Shown: in pieces, positions 1 to 11,372 of the stretch
How positions within the stretch are numbered: the stretch's first letter is position 1
Layout: the number at the start of each line of letters is the position of its first letter
DNA from: Phanerodontia chrysosporium
Lineage: Eukaryota > Basidiomycota > Agaricomycetes > Polyporales > Phanerochaetaceae
Reading direction: 5' to 3'
Assembly: GCA_001910725.1 (NCBI GenBank)
Contig: MJGA01000007.1
Coordinates: forward strand, 558,001 to 622,000
Length of the DNA stretch: 64,000 nt
Notes under the pieces: model-generated
The model's database searches: none
What the model saw: only the letters and a program-made list of their open reading frames with translations
Told to the model about the DNA's origin: nothing
Position numbers and translations under genes: made by a program

Positions 1-858
1 CCCCACAGAATCCTCGATGTGGCGACTGCGTCCCGTGTCCGCAACCACAGGCGCCTAGCAAACGATCCTAGGCAAGTAACAATGGGCTCCAGCTCCCCAA
101 GCCCCAAGCTTCATATCTTATGGCACGCAATATCTCATGATACATGTAGGGCAGAGAAACTCGGCCGGCACCCTAGCATTGTCGAGGAACTACTTGTGCT
201 CCCGCTGATTCGCAGACTGAAGAGGCCATGTTGCTGCCACGTGTGTTTCACATCATCGCTATGTATCATCGCCATACTTCGGCCCGCTGACGCCTTTTAG
301 CCCAGGTATTGACTGACCACGCGGTTCACGAGAGCCCCAAGGGCATTGCCACAAAGCAAACTCTCCTACGGCGAACCTACAATGTGATACAAGAATCGAT
401 AGCTCGGTGTTTCAACACGGAGAACGTGAGTAATCTACTCAGTATTACAGACAGCATCACGCCTAATTACATCCTGGTAGGTGGCACGAGCAAGGTAATA
501 CAAGTCTTTCTAGATCTACTGCCTAGTCGAAGACCACGCCAAAAACACCCCATTCGACCAGCTGCGAGGCCGCGCTTCTCCGTTGCAGAGTAGGAAGGCT
601 CAGGGTGATCATCTGTCTGAGGTCTTGTGCGACGTTGCGTCGCGGCGCGGAGAGCCTATGGTGTATATTCAACCTCTCGGACGCCGCCCTACATCTCAAC
701 ATCAAAGGCAACTGCACCAGTCGCTGATCCTCCGTCCGCTCTCGTAGTAGTAAGTACCCCATAGCCTCGAGGCTTGCGTCCCAGTCCGTCTTATTCATGC
801 TGACCAACTTAGTTGCAGGCGCCATGTGCAGTCACGGTGCAAATCGCCCAGCTCCGCA
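1..858. other. left edge, no recognised gene
   Basis: No gene can be supported here. A 100-residue minus-strand frame at 523-825 is the only one with protein-like composition (charged N-terminal half, then a Leu/Ser/Ala-rich stretch). It has no recognisable motif and could be the end of a gene lying further left. Confidence 0.4.
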
Positions 859-859
859 C

Positions 860-866
860 ATAAATA
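860..866 (+). promoter_or_regulatory. TATA-like box of the left reductase gene
   Basis: ATAAATA lies about 60 bp upstream of the chosen ATG at 925, a usual distance for fungal core promoters. Its paralogue near 60.6 kb also has a TATA-like box 65-75 bp upstream of its ATG. Confidence 0.4.
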
Positions 867-924
867 CCAGTGTCATTGGAGGCGAAGTTGCATCAGTCTT
901 TTCCGTCTGCCCTGACCAGAAGAC

Positions 925-2168
925 ATGATTACCCATCGCGCAGTCGCCATTGTTTCCATCGGGTCTCTCGAGGTCGTAGACCTACCGACTCCAGTCCTCG
1001 GTCCCGACGACATACTCATACACGTTCGCTACGCTTCTCTGGGCCCAACCGACGTGTACCAACTGGACAAGGGCTACGTGCTGTCGGCGAGCGACCTTCC
1101 TCGCGTCGTCGGCTTTGGGGGCGCGGGCTTTGTAAAGGCTGTCGGAGAAAACGTCAAGGGCCTTCAGGAGGGAGATCGGGTAACTACCGTTAGCCATCTC
1201 GCCTACCAGCTTCCTGTACTCATACCGTGCAGATTGCGACGTATAATATGCCTGAGAACAAGAACAAGGCGGCACAGGAGTATGCAGTTGTGCCGAGTTT
1301 TCTCGTGGCGAAGGTAATTTCTTACTCTGCTTACCTCGTGCACTACTCAGCGTGCCACTCGCAGATCCCAGACACGGTTCCTCTTTACGAAGCGGCATCC
1401 ATTCCAAGCAGCTACGCATGCGCGATGTACACCGTCTTCGGCAGCCCGACACTGGCAATCCCAGTCCCTCCGTCCCTCGTGGCGCCCTCCGCCGCACCCG
1501 CTCGTCCCAAAGTTGACCTCTCCGCGCCCGTGCTCGTCTACGGCGCAGGCTCATCCACGGGTCAGTTCCTCCTGCAGGCGCTGCGCATCGCAGGCTTCCG
1601 CGACATCTCCGCCGTCGCGTCGGCGCACCACCACGTGTCCCTGCGCTCGCTCGGCGCGACGCGCTGCTTCGATTACCACACGCCTGGCGTTGCATCCCAA
1701 ATTCGCGCCGCCGTGAGCGACACTTTGAGCGGCCGCTTTACGCTCGCGGTGGACGCCATCGCGACGCGCCGCAGCCTCGCGCTCCTCGGGGAGGTTCTCG
1801 CGTCTACGACAGACGTTTCGCCGGCGCGCCTCGCGGTGTTGCTCCCGTACAAAGACGGCGACGGCGTCACGGCTGCCGATGGGAGCGCGATGCACATCAC
1901 GGCCCCGCCGTGGCTCGACGCAATCTTCGCAGGCAAGAACGTCGAACTCGTCCCGATTGCGACGCTTGGCCTCGTCAGGGACATGTTTGCGCGTAAGCAT
2001 ATTATGCCTGTGATGCTCCCGCGCTTGCTCGAGCGCGGCGAGATCCGTGCGAACCCCGTGCGGTTGATCGAAGAGGGCGAGTTGTTGGAGAGGATCAAGG
2101 TCGGATTGGATCTGCTGAGGCGCAACAAGGTCAGCGGAGAGAAGGTTGTTGTTGACATGCAGACGTAG
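925..2168 (+). CDS. zinc-independent medium-chain dehydrogenase/reductase (enoyl-reductase-like), left copy
   Basis: Predicted NAD(P)H-dependent reductase of the MDR superfamily, the type used as stand-alone trans-enoyl reductases or quinone oxidoreductases. The model has three exons, 925-1179, 1233-1313 and 1365-2168, with both introns in phase 0, giving about 379 residues. The GroES-like N-terminal half contains DLPRVVGFGGAGFVKAVG and ends in GDR at the first splice. The next exon reads IATYNMPENKNKAAQEY. The nucleotide-binding Rossmann motif is VYGAGSSTGQ. The Cys/His ligands of zinc alcohol dehydrogenases are not evident. A paralogue with the same exon sizes lies on the minus strand at 59381-60623. 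The substrate cannot be told from sequence. The reading frame is intact. Confidence 0.9.
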
Positions 2169-2360
2169 GTGCCCTCATTGAACCATGGTAAGAAGCTGGG
2201 TCCCTATTGGTACTAGTTTACACGATTAAAGTTCGAACGTGCATATAAAGAACAGTGACTCCGGATAGCCTGCAAACCTCAGGAACTCGAGTACAATTAG
2301 TAGATGCTTGGGAAACCTGAGCAGTGGCATTAATCCCGTAGAATCCAGTTAGCCTATCTC

Positions 2361-2753
2361 ATGTCTAGCGCGGCCAGCGGCACTGGCGCGCTGTGCGGTG
2401 TACGGGGTCAAGATGGTACTCGGGGTCAACCAATTAGCGCCCTTCCGTGGGCTGGCTGGACGCTTGAACTCGACGACGTGTGTTTCGCTCGTCCCTGCCG
2501 TTCGTGCGTCCGACGGTGCGGAACGCCTGGGCTGACTACGCTTCGTATGTTTATGCAGTCATTCACTCGGCCAGCTCTCGCCGCTGTCTATACAGACGAT
2601 GATCGCGGCGGTGTCATGCCCGCTCTTCCCTCGGGGGCCCTAGCGACGCCGAATGCGTCCTTGTATGTTGCTCTGCCTCCTGGTCAATACTTCAGGTTCG
2701 AACAGAACCTTTGTTTTAGGGATACCTGCACATGTCTGTCTAGGTCGTTTTAG
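2361..2753 (+). CDS. unsupported hypothetical ORF between reductase and protease
   Basis: A 130-codon open frame with no recognisable domain, signal peptide or intron pattern, lying in the 800-bp gap between two well supported genes. Its codon use is unremarkable. It is more likely chance or 5-prime regulatory DNA of the protease gene than a real gene, and is listed only because it is the sole long frame in this gap. Confidence 0.12.
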   Translation: MSSAASGTGALCGVRGQDGTRGQPISALPWAGWTLELDDVCFARPCRSCVRRCGTPGLTTLRMFMQSFTRPALAAVYTDDDRGGVMPALPSGALATPNASLYVALPPGQYFRFEQNLCFRDTCTCLSRSF

Positions 2754-2892
2754 AAGGAGGCCAGGCGAATGGAGGCTAATCTCAGGAAGTCTCGCCGGCA
2801 GTGCCCATCACGTACTCTCATAGCACGCTACCCATGATACCGCCCGGATCCGGAGATCTCAACTGGCATCGCTTGCCGCATGACACAACATG

Positions 2893-2901
2893 TTTATATA
2901 T
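2893..2901 (+). promoter_or_regulatory. TATA box of the aspartic protease gene
   Basis: TTTATATATAAG lies about 70 bp upstream of the ATG at 2968, a strong TATA-type core promoter. Confidence 0.55.
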
Positions 2902-2967
2902 AAGGTGGGCCTGCTCCTCAGGCTGCAACAGAGGTGACCCCACCTATAGCTTCTTACGTCTCGACTC

Positions 2968-4474
2968 ATGCTGTCTCACGGAGGCCTCAAGCTCGCGCTG
3001 CTCTGCGGTGTAATTAGCGGCGTCCGTGCTGCAGGGCTCGTTAAGATGCCCGTACGTGCGTCGCTGTGAGTGCCTTCTCATTCGCGTATTGATCATGATG
3101 TTGCTAACATACCCCTCCTTCGGCAGCGCGAATCCCACAGCGCCAGTGGGAAACAAAATCACCAAGCTGACTGTGGCTGGTTCGCTCTGTCTGGTTGGAC
3201 TGCCGTTGCTGCTGTACTGAACGAGTCTTGTGTAGTGACGACGGGCAATGATCAAACATTTGAGAATGTCCTCCTCGACACAGGAAGTTCCTCGCTCTGG
3301 GTCGGCGCCTCGACGCCGTACGTCCCTGGACCAAATTCTGTAGCGTAAGTGGAGCTGTTTCGTGTTTTGATCCTCGCTGACTTGTAATCTCCAGTACTGG
3401 AGAGTCCTTTGATATCGGATACGTAGAAGGGAGCGTGGAGGGCAATGTTTATCTCGACACTGTCACTATCGGGTCCGCGACCGTCACGAACCAATATGTT
3501 GGTGCTGCAAATCAGACATCTCTTCCCGCCAATCTCGAGCCTCTGGACGGCTTCCGTGGGTACCATCTCTGCTCTCTGTAATGGACAGGTAGTGATTACC
3601 TCGCACAGTCGGCTTGGCCTTCAATGGTTCGAACGCGCACATCATAAGCGGCATCGACGGGCCAACCAACACCTTCCTCGACAGTCTGGTCCAGCAGGGA
3701 GTCATTGACCATGCATTGTGGAGCATGGTTGTTCCGTCTCTTGACGCAACGACCGGCCAGCAGGTCGGCGAGGGTGAAATCCTCTTCGGAGGGTACGACG
3801 AGAGCAAGGTCGAAGGCGACATCGCCTGGCTGGATGTCATCGACCCATACAACCAGAACAGGTGGAACTTTAACGTGCGCCATCTCGTTACCTATCAACT
3901 GGCTTCTGAATTTGACATTGATTTCCGGCTTCGAAAGATGGACGGCATATACTTCGGTGACACCGAAGTATCTTCCGATGGCCCTTTGTTTGTTTACACC
4001 GACAGCGGCGACATCTGGCTCAGTCTCAACATGTACGCCGAGCGAACCTTCCTCACGTCCTGCTGCTGACAAGTCGCTATCGAAAGATATACTTACCTTG
4101 CAATCCAAGCTGCAGTGCCGGGCGCAGGTGGCGTGAGGGTCGGCGACTCGAGCTTCCTCGCGTTTCCGGCGAACGTTTCTGTGGCGGACCTACCCCGCTG
4201 AGCTACTCTATGGGCGGCAGAATTTTACACTGACCGCAGAGCAGTACCTCATCCCTCGCGGCGCGTACCCCGCATTCAACATCACAGACGACGGGCGGCA
4301 CTACTCCTGGTTCGGGAGCGCGGGCTTCCAGAGCGACGCCATCCTCGGCCAGGCTTGGTTGCAGTACTTCTACTCGATATACGATGTCGAGAACAAGAGT
4401 ACGCTTCTGTCTCGTCGTCTGTCGCATCCATGGCTGATGGTTCCGCAGAGATTGGGTTCGCGAAGTACGCCTGA
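2968..4474 (+). CDS. secreted pepsin-like aspartic protease (peptidase family A1)
   Basis: Predicted extracellular or vacuolar acid endopeptidase. A seven-exon model closes in frame at about 393 residues: 2968-3051, 3127-3344, 3395-3555, 3609-4022, 4074-4174, 4221-4398, 4449-4474. The N-terminus (LKLALLCGVISGVRAAG) is a signal peptide. The first catalytic motif is LLDTGSSSLWVG. The second appears as YTDSGDIW, with Asp-Ser-Gly instead of the commoner DTG. The C-terminus ILGQAWLQYFYSIYDVENK, then IGFAKYA, is diagnostic of the family. Two splices are less certain. The intron at 4023-4073 was chosen because it restores QAAVPGAG-type sequence. The intron at 4175-4220 removes bases that resemble coding sequence (ADLPLSY-like), so a one-base frame error there is the alternative. 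Confidence 0.8.
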
Positions 4475-4869
4475 GGATAGGCGTTGCATCAGGAGTGATT
4501 AAACGAGGCCTGCGTTGCCGTTTGCATACCTGTATGCTGTACGGCTCCTCCTTCCTTCTCCCTGATTGCGTCCTCGTCCGTCTGCGTGTAATGATATCAA
4601 CATTTATCAAAACTAGGATCCCATGTCGACATGAGTTCCACTATGACCGAACTGTCAACCGAGGATGAATGATGCTGATGAGATCGCAAGTGTCCGACGT
4701 TCGTTGCGCAAGTAGCGACGACGGAGGCTAATTCTAACTTTTGTTCCATGTCTGTAGAGCTACCATCGACCTTGGGAGAAGGATCATATTCGACGAATGT
4801 GTTGGTATTAGGACATGTACGACGTAAAATCCAGGTCGGGACGAATTGACAAGCCAGGGCTACAGCACT
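4475..4869. other. gap between protease and broken oxygenase gene
   Basis: The 3-prime ends of two convergent genes face each other here. No gene or repeat was recognised. Confidence 0.4.
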
Positions 4870-5886
4870 CTACTGGGTATCAAATAGGAATTGTTTGTGC
4901 TTTCTCCAGCCCGGATTCTCTATTCGAAAGCGTTTGTGTAGAGAGTCGCGCATGTAGAATGCATACCACACGCTGTCGGTGCCGCATTTCGGAATGCTGT
5001 AGGACGTAAGCTTTCCGGACAGCGCGACCAAGCTACCTGGCGCGTAGTCGAAACTCATCCGAGGCTGTCGAGGACGAAATCCGCCTGGGATACGTCCCGG
5101 AGGCGCACATGAGGTTATACCACTCGGGTCGCGTCTCCGGGTCCCGGTGGCGGGGCATCTCGCAATTGGACACGACCTCGATCATGTTAAACACGGACGG
5201 CCAGTGGTCCAACACAGAACGCACCGACGCCTCCGGTTCGTTCTCCTTCATTGTGAACATGCATTGCACGCCTGCGCTGAAGAGGCCTTGATGCAGGATG
5301 CTGAGGCTGGCGGACAGGAGCGCGACGGACTCGCGTGCCTCCGTAAGCCAGGATGGTCCTGCCCCTCCTTCATGGAGTATTCTCAGGTGCTCAGAGACTT
5401 CGAGGACAAAGTCTGGACCCTACGTAGCGCTCTCAATACTTGTGAGGACCTTAGCAGTTGTTAGACGCACCTCACAATTTGGCTTGCACCGGCCTGGTGA
5501 CAGCTCAAGCCACCCGGAGTTAATAGAGGCATGCTTGTGCTTTCTCCGACTATCAGCATGCCTGCCCTTCCCAAATAACGTGTCGAGAAGCTTCGTAGCA
5601 TTGAAGAATTTTTCCTGCAATAGGATGAGGGACATCGTGCATCTGGTTCCCTGTTGGCATACCTGGCGGTCTGGGGAAAATGCTTTCGGTAGATACCACA
5701 CAAGGACACGTCCATGAATGTCGATTACAGTCATAGGATTCTCCACCGATTTCAATCCGCTTTGTATATTCTTGGGTGGGGGAAACGCTCTTCTCCATGC
5801 GGATTCACGGGTCTCGCTCGAACCTCTTTCAGTGGGAAGCAGCTGATCAGCATAATACTCCGCGTCCCAATCGACGTTCACTTCAT
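4870..5886 (-). pseudogene. broken TET/JBP-like 2-oxoglutarate/Fe(II) oxygenase-family gene
   Basis: The minus strand encodes pieces of a family common in Agaricomycetes and often seen near KDZ-type transposons. In order they are VNVDWDAEYYADQLLP, ENPMTVIDIHGRVLVWYLP, a 48-nt intron, LLSASLSILHQGLFSAGVQC, WPSVFNMIEVVSNCEMP, then HRDPETRPEWYNLM with the HxD iron-ligand pair, and finally SLVALSGKLTSYSIP and YAFYMRDSLHKR. The frame changes twice between about 5040 and 5100: ADFVLDSLG is in one frame, MSFDYAPG in the next, and no usable intron explains it. At the expected distal His (usually LxHGV) the sequence reads SYSIP. No convincing N-terminal exons were found beyond 5886. It is probably a decaying gene, although an indel error could account for part of the damage. 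Confidence 0.6.
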
Positions 5887-6656
5887 GGCACCCACGTAGG
5901 CAGATCAGAGATAAGAGCTATCGGAAAGACGGGTGTGTGTGCATACCAGGATTGCCCTGTGCGCGAACGATGCACTTCACGATACACTGAGCGTCCGCGG
6001 CCAACCCGTTGCTCCAATGTTCCGGGGGAGCACACAATGGTCGTTTGTAGACTAAGGTCGCAAAATAGCTTCTCATGTAACTGGCAATTTCCACTACGAG
6101 CTTCATTCCTTCGGGTCTGCAGGAGGATAAGTTCGAGTTATTGTGTTGGGCCTGTTTGAACATACAGAAGATCCTCGACTTTGCCATTCTCTGCAGACAT
6201 TCTCTCCTATCTTGAATGTCTCAATCTACTTGATGAATCGAGCTGCAGACTCTACGAAAGGATGGTACTTGGAAGTTGATGATATGGACCCGAGAGCGCC
6301 GAACGTCCCCTTCTCGTTGCACATATTGCCCTCAATCTCCGACGTACTCCGACACCTTCGTGGCGTCCACGTGCAGAACATAGAGCAGTCTATTACATGG
6401 GTATGCGAGTAGTAGAACGACCAAAGAGGTTTACGCAATGTTCTGCGCATAGCAGACCACAGACGGAAAACATCCTCCCGCTGATAATCCGATGGGGTTG
6501 TCGACACGTCAGAGGGCGCAGGTCTGATCACGTCACTGACATGCTGAAATCGTGACGAGGTCCTCCAGCCAAGTATTTGCGAAGTAGCATCGAAGGAAGT
6601 CAGAGAGATTCTACGTAAAGTTCTGGATATCTGATCACTCTGCGTAGTAGTTGCAT

Positions 6657-7890
6657 TCAAGCTCTCGTAGTTAGTAGGTCAATGACTTGTTCAGGGTGGT
6701 CCCAATGAGGCTGGGGAGGCTATCAGTCGTGGTCGGCCTCAGGTCGACATAGTACTTACGATATGGTTGCATCCTTCAAGTTCGTAGAGCTCCAGTTCAC
6801 GGATTTGGGTCCCCTCACTGCGAGCTTCTTGCAGCCTGTCCCAGGTGAATTTGGCAGCGTAGATGGCATCGCCCATGGACTCGTTGCACCACGCCAGCAC
6901 GACTCTGACCGTGGGCAACACACCATCCGTGTCAAATAGAGCGTGCTCATAGTTCGCGCGAATGACTGCGGGCGTGATACGCAGGATGGGCAAACTCGAG
7001 CGCACAAGCGCGTGGCGGTCCTTCACCGCGTCGCGCTCCTCCTTCGACAAGCGCAACAGGGTTGGCGTCTTCGAATAGTCGACCGGGCCCTCGAGCGAGC
7101 TCTCGTGTAGGGGCGTGCGCGCGTTGAGCCGCTCGGGCGTGACGCTCTCGAGCGAGTGCACTGTTGAAAAGTAATACGAGAGCCAGACCTGCGCGAAGTT
7201 CACGCGCTCTTCGATGGAGAGCGATGTGTCGCGAAAAGGGTGGTACGAGCCGGTTGGGACGCCGACACCACAGGCGGAGCCAGCCACAGGATCTTCCCGA
7301 TTAAGATTAGCGTATGGCATATAGAGCGCGGTGTCATACTCACCAAAGAGGATTACAGTGCGCAGATATCGTCTCAGCACATCCGATGTCTCCTCTGGCA
7401 GAGATCCCGCGTGTGCCAGCAAGGACATTGCCAGGTTGTTGCTCATAGACCAGGTGAGCAGAGACATGCCACCGACCTGCTTTCCATTGACCTCCGCAAT
7501 TGGGGGCAAGTCGTAGGTCGTGGCAAAGTGCCGCAGAAAGGCCGCTATCTGCTGACCCATCGCCTTGAGAGCGTCCGCTTGTTTATCTGGGTCATCGCTT
7601 CTCAGCGCGTCCAGCTCCTCTTGTGAGAATTTGCTGGAGCCAGGGTAGTCTCGCAAGTTGACGCGAACGAGTCGCAGGTTGTTTGAAGACGCGTAGGGGA
7701 GCAGATTCTGGAAGATTGCTATTCGCTACGACTTGAGTATAAAACCTCAGTGCTAAGCTTGAGACTCACCTCCGTGAAAGAGTAGACCATGCAGCAAGAA
7801 GACGGTAAGGTATGCAGTCGACCCGGGAGGCGCGCCCGTGTCCTCGAAGTAGAGAACATTTCCCTCGTCGTCGACTGGAGCTATCGGCAT
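6657..7890 (-). CDS. alpha/beta hydrolase fold protein
   Basis: Intact three-exon gene on the minus strand: 7890-7770, 7718-6760, 6710-6657, about 377 residues. The start MPIAPVDDEGNVLYFEDTG leads into FLLHGLLFHG, the strand and oxyanion-loop region typical of AB-hydrolase-1 proteins, and NLRDYPGSSKFS. The middle contains GGMSLLTWSMSNNLAMSLL, where the Ser of a GxSxG-like elbow appears as MSLLTWSMSN and is atypical. Near the end are the acidic and histidine elements ELEGCNHIPHWDHPEQVID, with the final His supplied across the last splice. No signal peptide is seen. Many basidiomycetes have large families of such cytosolic hydrolases of unknown substrate. It has no recognisable copy in the right arm of the inverted duplication. 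Confidence 0.8.
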
Positions 7891-8381
7891 CGCGTCGTGT
7901 TTCTTGTGAATCCTTGAACGTCGTTGCGAACTTTGCTTGGTCGTGGTGAAGGGGATATGTCAGGGAGGCATGTCCCATCTTTTATCCTGCTCGCCAAGCC
8001 GTGAGAGTGCATTGTCGCCCCCGCGAAGATCTACGTTTCTTCATCTGTCGTTGACCGACGTCATATCCCTTCCTGACCAGGATGGAGTATACATAGAGTC
8101 AGCTGACCTCAGACGTGACTTGCGCGAAACGACGAATATGTTCAAGACAAAGTCTCATACCGCGCTGTTGCGGAGGTTGGGGACAGGCGCCTGTCACTAG
8201 CGTCCAAGCGCCTAGCAAATCTCGTCCGCAACGAAGAGGTGCGGGAGCAGCAAAACCAGGGCAGGACTTGAACTGCGCGTTGCACCGCGTCTCTGTTGCT
8301 TGCCTAGATTTTGAGCCAAGTTCCGTCATCACTCATCAAATCCATGACAAGATGAAGTTTCCATTGGTTGAGAGCAATCAG
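7891..8381. other. intergenic, upstream of the hydrolase gene
   Basis: No gene is supported. It holds the promoter of the minus-strand hydrolase gene and the 3-prime end of the coiled-coil gene. The high similarity to the right-arm coiled-coil copy stops at the stop codon near 8382. Confidence 0.4.
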
Positions 8382-11372
8382 CTACTTCACAGACTCGACA
8401 ATATCCATCTCGTCTTGTGACACGGGAACCTGAGCAACTTCCACAGTAATATATCGAGGAGCCTCAGGGGGAGGGGTGAGCAAAGGCGAGCGCGAACGCG
8501 AGAACGTCCACTCGACTGCACCAGGGCGGGCGTAGCCAGCGGCGTCCTGAGGACCGCCCGGTAGGTATCGACCTTCTTCCGCTCCTCCGCCAACGCCTTT
8601 TGTACACCCTCGAGCTCGCGCTCGGCGTCGAACAGCTCCTTGTGCGTCGTGGACAGAGTCTCGTCCAGCGCCTCGACCGTGTCCTGCATGCACGCGACGG
8701 TGTCCTGGTGGTTCTGCAGGATCATCTCTCGCCGCGCGATGCCGGGTTTGACCTTGCGAGTCGCGAGCTGCCTGTCACGGTCGGCCTCGAGTGCGTGCAC
8801 GGCGCTGGCGAACGTCTCGAGCGCAGCCTCATGGTCCTCAGGGAGCGTCGCAGTCTGCTCGGCGAGCGAGTCGTGGGCATGTTGCAGCTCGTCGTGTTCG
8901 GCCTTGAGCTTGGCGTGCTCGGTCGCGAGGGCACCGTTCGTCTGCCGAAGACGTGCGAGCTCCAAGTCGAAGTGCTTCTGACGTTCCTTGTGGCCCGTGA
9001 GGTCCGTCTGAGCCTTCTTCTCTGCTGCCTCAGCCTCGTCGTTCGCAACTGTCGCCGCTTCTTCCGCTGCCCGCTGTGCCGCCTCGGCTTCGCCAAATTG
9101 CTGCATGTAGCTCGCCAATTGTTCCTTGCGTTCGTTCTCGAGGTAGTCCGCCTCTTCTTGCATCTCCTTCCACTGCGGTTCGTGCTCGTCGAAGGACGCC
9201 GCGAGCTCCTGCGCCCGGGTGTTGAGCGCGTCTTGCTCGGTCTGGAGGGCCTTCTGCTTGCCATCGAGCACCGCGAGCTGTCGAGCCTTCTTGCGAGCCT
9301 GGCTCTCGAGTGCCGCCAGAGCTTTCTTGTGCTCGTCCGCGGCACGTTCGAGTTCAGCCTGAGCTGCACCTACCTCGGCGGCCTTATGATCCTCACGAGA
9401 TTGGACCAAATCGGTGGCAACGCCAAGGTCGGTAGCAGCAGCAGCTTCCCTCGATCGAGCGTCGGCGATCTCGTCCGTGACGGCTGCGACTTCCGCGGAC
9501 GAGCTTGGCGAGCAGCTTCGAGCATCTGGCGGCGGGCGTTGACCTCGTTCTGCCCGGTGACGACGCGATCACAGAGTGCTTGCTTGTGTGCCGCCTTCGC
9601 ATCGACGTCAGCTTGGAGACAATCATGAGCTTGTTCGAGCTCCTCTGTCGCTGCTTGGCCTTCGGATAGCGTTCTAGAAAGCTCCGCAATGTCGGTTTTC
9701 CTGGTAGAGAGCTCGGCCTCCAAAGTTCCCTCTGCCTCGCGAGCTTCTGCAGAGGCAGAGTGAAGCTGTTCCTCGAGGGCGTTTTGTCGAGCGATCTCGG
9801 TGGCCTTCCGCTCCATCGACGCCTGCAGCTCAGCCTTCGTTCACGCGTCAGTGGGCAATCTCCCAGAGAATTCTCCATGGTCGTACCTTGTGTGCAGCTC
9901 CGATAGCCCGCGTGACTTTCAGCTCCTGTTGACGAGCAAGCCGGTTGCGTTCGAGGGCACCCTCCGCCTCGACAGCGAGTCTTCGGAGCAGGTCGTTCTC
10001 GGAACCGAGCTGCCGCTTGTCCGAGTTCTGCGAGTCAAGTCCGGCGCGCAAGGTCGAAACATCGCGCGAAGTAGACGCGGCGCGTGCGTCAGCTGCGTCA
10101 GCCTCCGCCTAGAAGACGTCAGCCTCGGATGACGACCTCAAGCAGCAACAACGTACGTTGTTCGCCGCGATGGCGCGCTTCATCTCCGCAACACGCGCCT
10201 TGTGAGCCTCTGCGCGCGCTGCAGCTTCGTTGGTCTCGTCCGCGAGTTGGGCACGGAGGGCGACGACCTTCTCCTGGAGCGCGTTGCGAGACGCCTGCGC
10301 AGCCTCAAGCTCTTTTTGGTTTTCGTTTTCAAGTGCAGCATGGTGGTCGTGGAGGGACACGAGGCGGACCTCGGTGACCTCGCACATGTCCATGATGATA
10401 TCTAGGGCGGCCTCGGCGGCCTCGACACCCTCCTGCAAGATCAGTGAGCGATCGGCCCTAGCCTGGATGAAAGCAAAGCGACGCACCATCTCCTCAAAGG
10501 GCCACTCGTCCTGAGCGTCGTCACGCGCAAGAATGGCTTTCCACTTCGCATCGTACTCGTCCATCTTTTCCCGGTGCTCGTCAAACTGCCGCGTCCAATC
10601 ACGGAGGACCTCGCTCAAGGCGGTATGGTCTACTTCGCGGGCAGAGTTCCCGGAGATGTTGTCGAGCCATCTCTTGACGAGCTGGGGAGTGTCGCGCGGC
10701 TGCACCTCAGTTAGCAGAGTGTGTTGGACGGAGTCGAGTGCAACTCACCAGAACCGCCGCGATCGCGAGGACACAGGCGAGCGCCGACCACATGAAGAAC
10801 TCGCGTTGAGCAGCTTGGAGGTCGCCATCATCCGCAGGCGGAGTGCTCTCGTTTGAAGATGCAGCGCGGGTGTCGACAAAGTCGGAGGAAGTCTCGTCTG
10901 GACCAGGAGCTTCCTCGAAGGCCGGCTCCAGGATGACGAACTCTTCAGGCCGAGTGTTGAAGATCGGATCCCATGCGTTGAAGGGCCGGACGGCGGAGGG
11001 ATCGACGAAGCTCAAGCTCCAGTGGCCGTTGTTCTCGACTATGTCCCACCTGGCCAAGGGGTCATATGGGTACCGCGCCCAGATAGGCATGACGGCGACG
11101 GAGCGAGAGACCCCGTCCAGGGTGGACAGGACGGGAGAGGAGATGGTGCCAGGTGCGGGGAAACAATCCCACAACAAGGCGAGGATGGTGTTCACGAACA
11201 CCAGGATAACACGCAACAAGTGATACATGGTTCTCGAGGAAAGGCGAGAGAGGGCGGCATGTCTGGGTCTTATGGCCGCAGTTGGAGGCTGACCGTCGAA
11301 GTCAGCCTCGATCCAGATGTCCAGCTCGAAGCTGGCGCTGTCGATCGACCACGAGCCCAATCTGGAATCCTT
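8380..11372 (-). repeat. 3.0-kb segmental duplication unit, left copy
   Basis: The coiled-coil gene with about 140 bp of upstream DNA is repeated in inverted orientation at 56318-59310. Similarity starts near the shared segment CCAGATTGGGCTCGTGG upstream of the gene and ends at the stop codons. The 49-nt first intron is identical in both copies by eye. Flanking DNA on both sides is unrelated. Confidence 0.85.
8382..11228 (-). CDS. membrane-anchored long coiled-coil protein, left copy (frame broken)
   Basis: Unrecognised family. Exons run 11228-10749, 10699-10487, 10432-10157, 10108-9887, then 9834-8382. Exon 1 encodes an N-terminal hydrophobic helix (LLRVILVFVNTILALLWDCF), a soluble loop rich in Pro and acidic residues, and a second hydrophobic helix (WSALACVLAIAAVL). 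The rest, some 650 residues, is almost wholly alpha-helical coiled coil rich in Ala, Glu, Gln, Lys and Arg (for example ALAALESQARKKARQLA). It ends in a short Ser/Pro tail with VPVSQDEMDIVES. The last exon is broken: the frame changes near 9508, where one base is missing compared with the right copy, and again near 8500. The long open frame on the opposite strand is a shadow of Ala/Arg-rich codons. A role as an organelle or nuclear-envelope tether is conceivable but unsupported. Confidence 0.7.

Noticed and set aside
982..1695. 237-codon minus-strand frame
   Set aside because: Antisense shadow of the reductase gene, which has paralogue, domain and splice support.
8600..9628. 342-codon plus-strand frame opposite the coiled-coil gene, with a 345-codon counterpart at 58017-59054
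   Set aside because: It is the exact antisense of Ala/Glu/Arg-rich coiled-coil codons, Leu/Val/Arg-rich and without a domain; its presence in both copies follows from their sequence identity.
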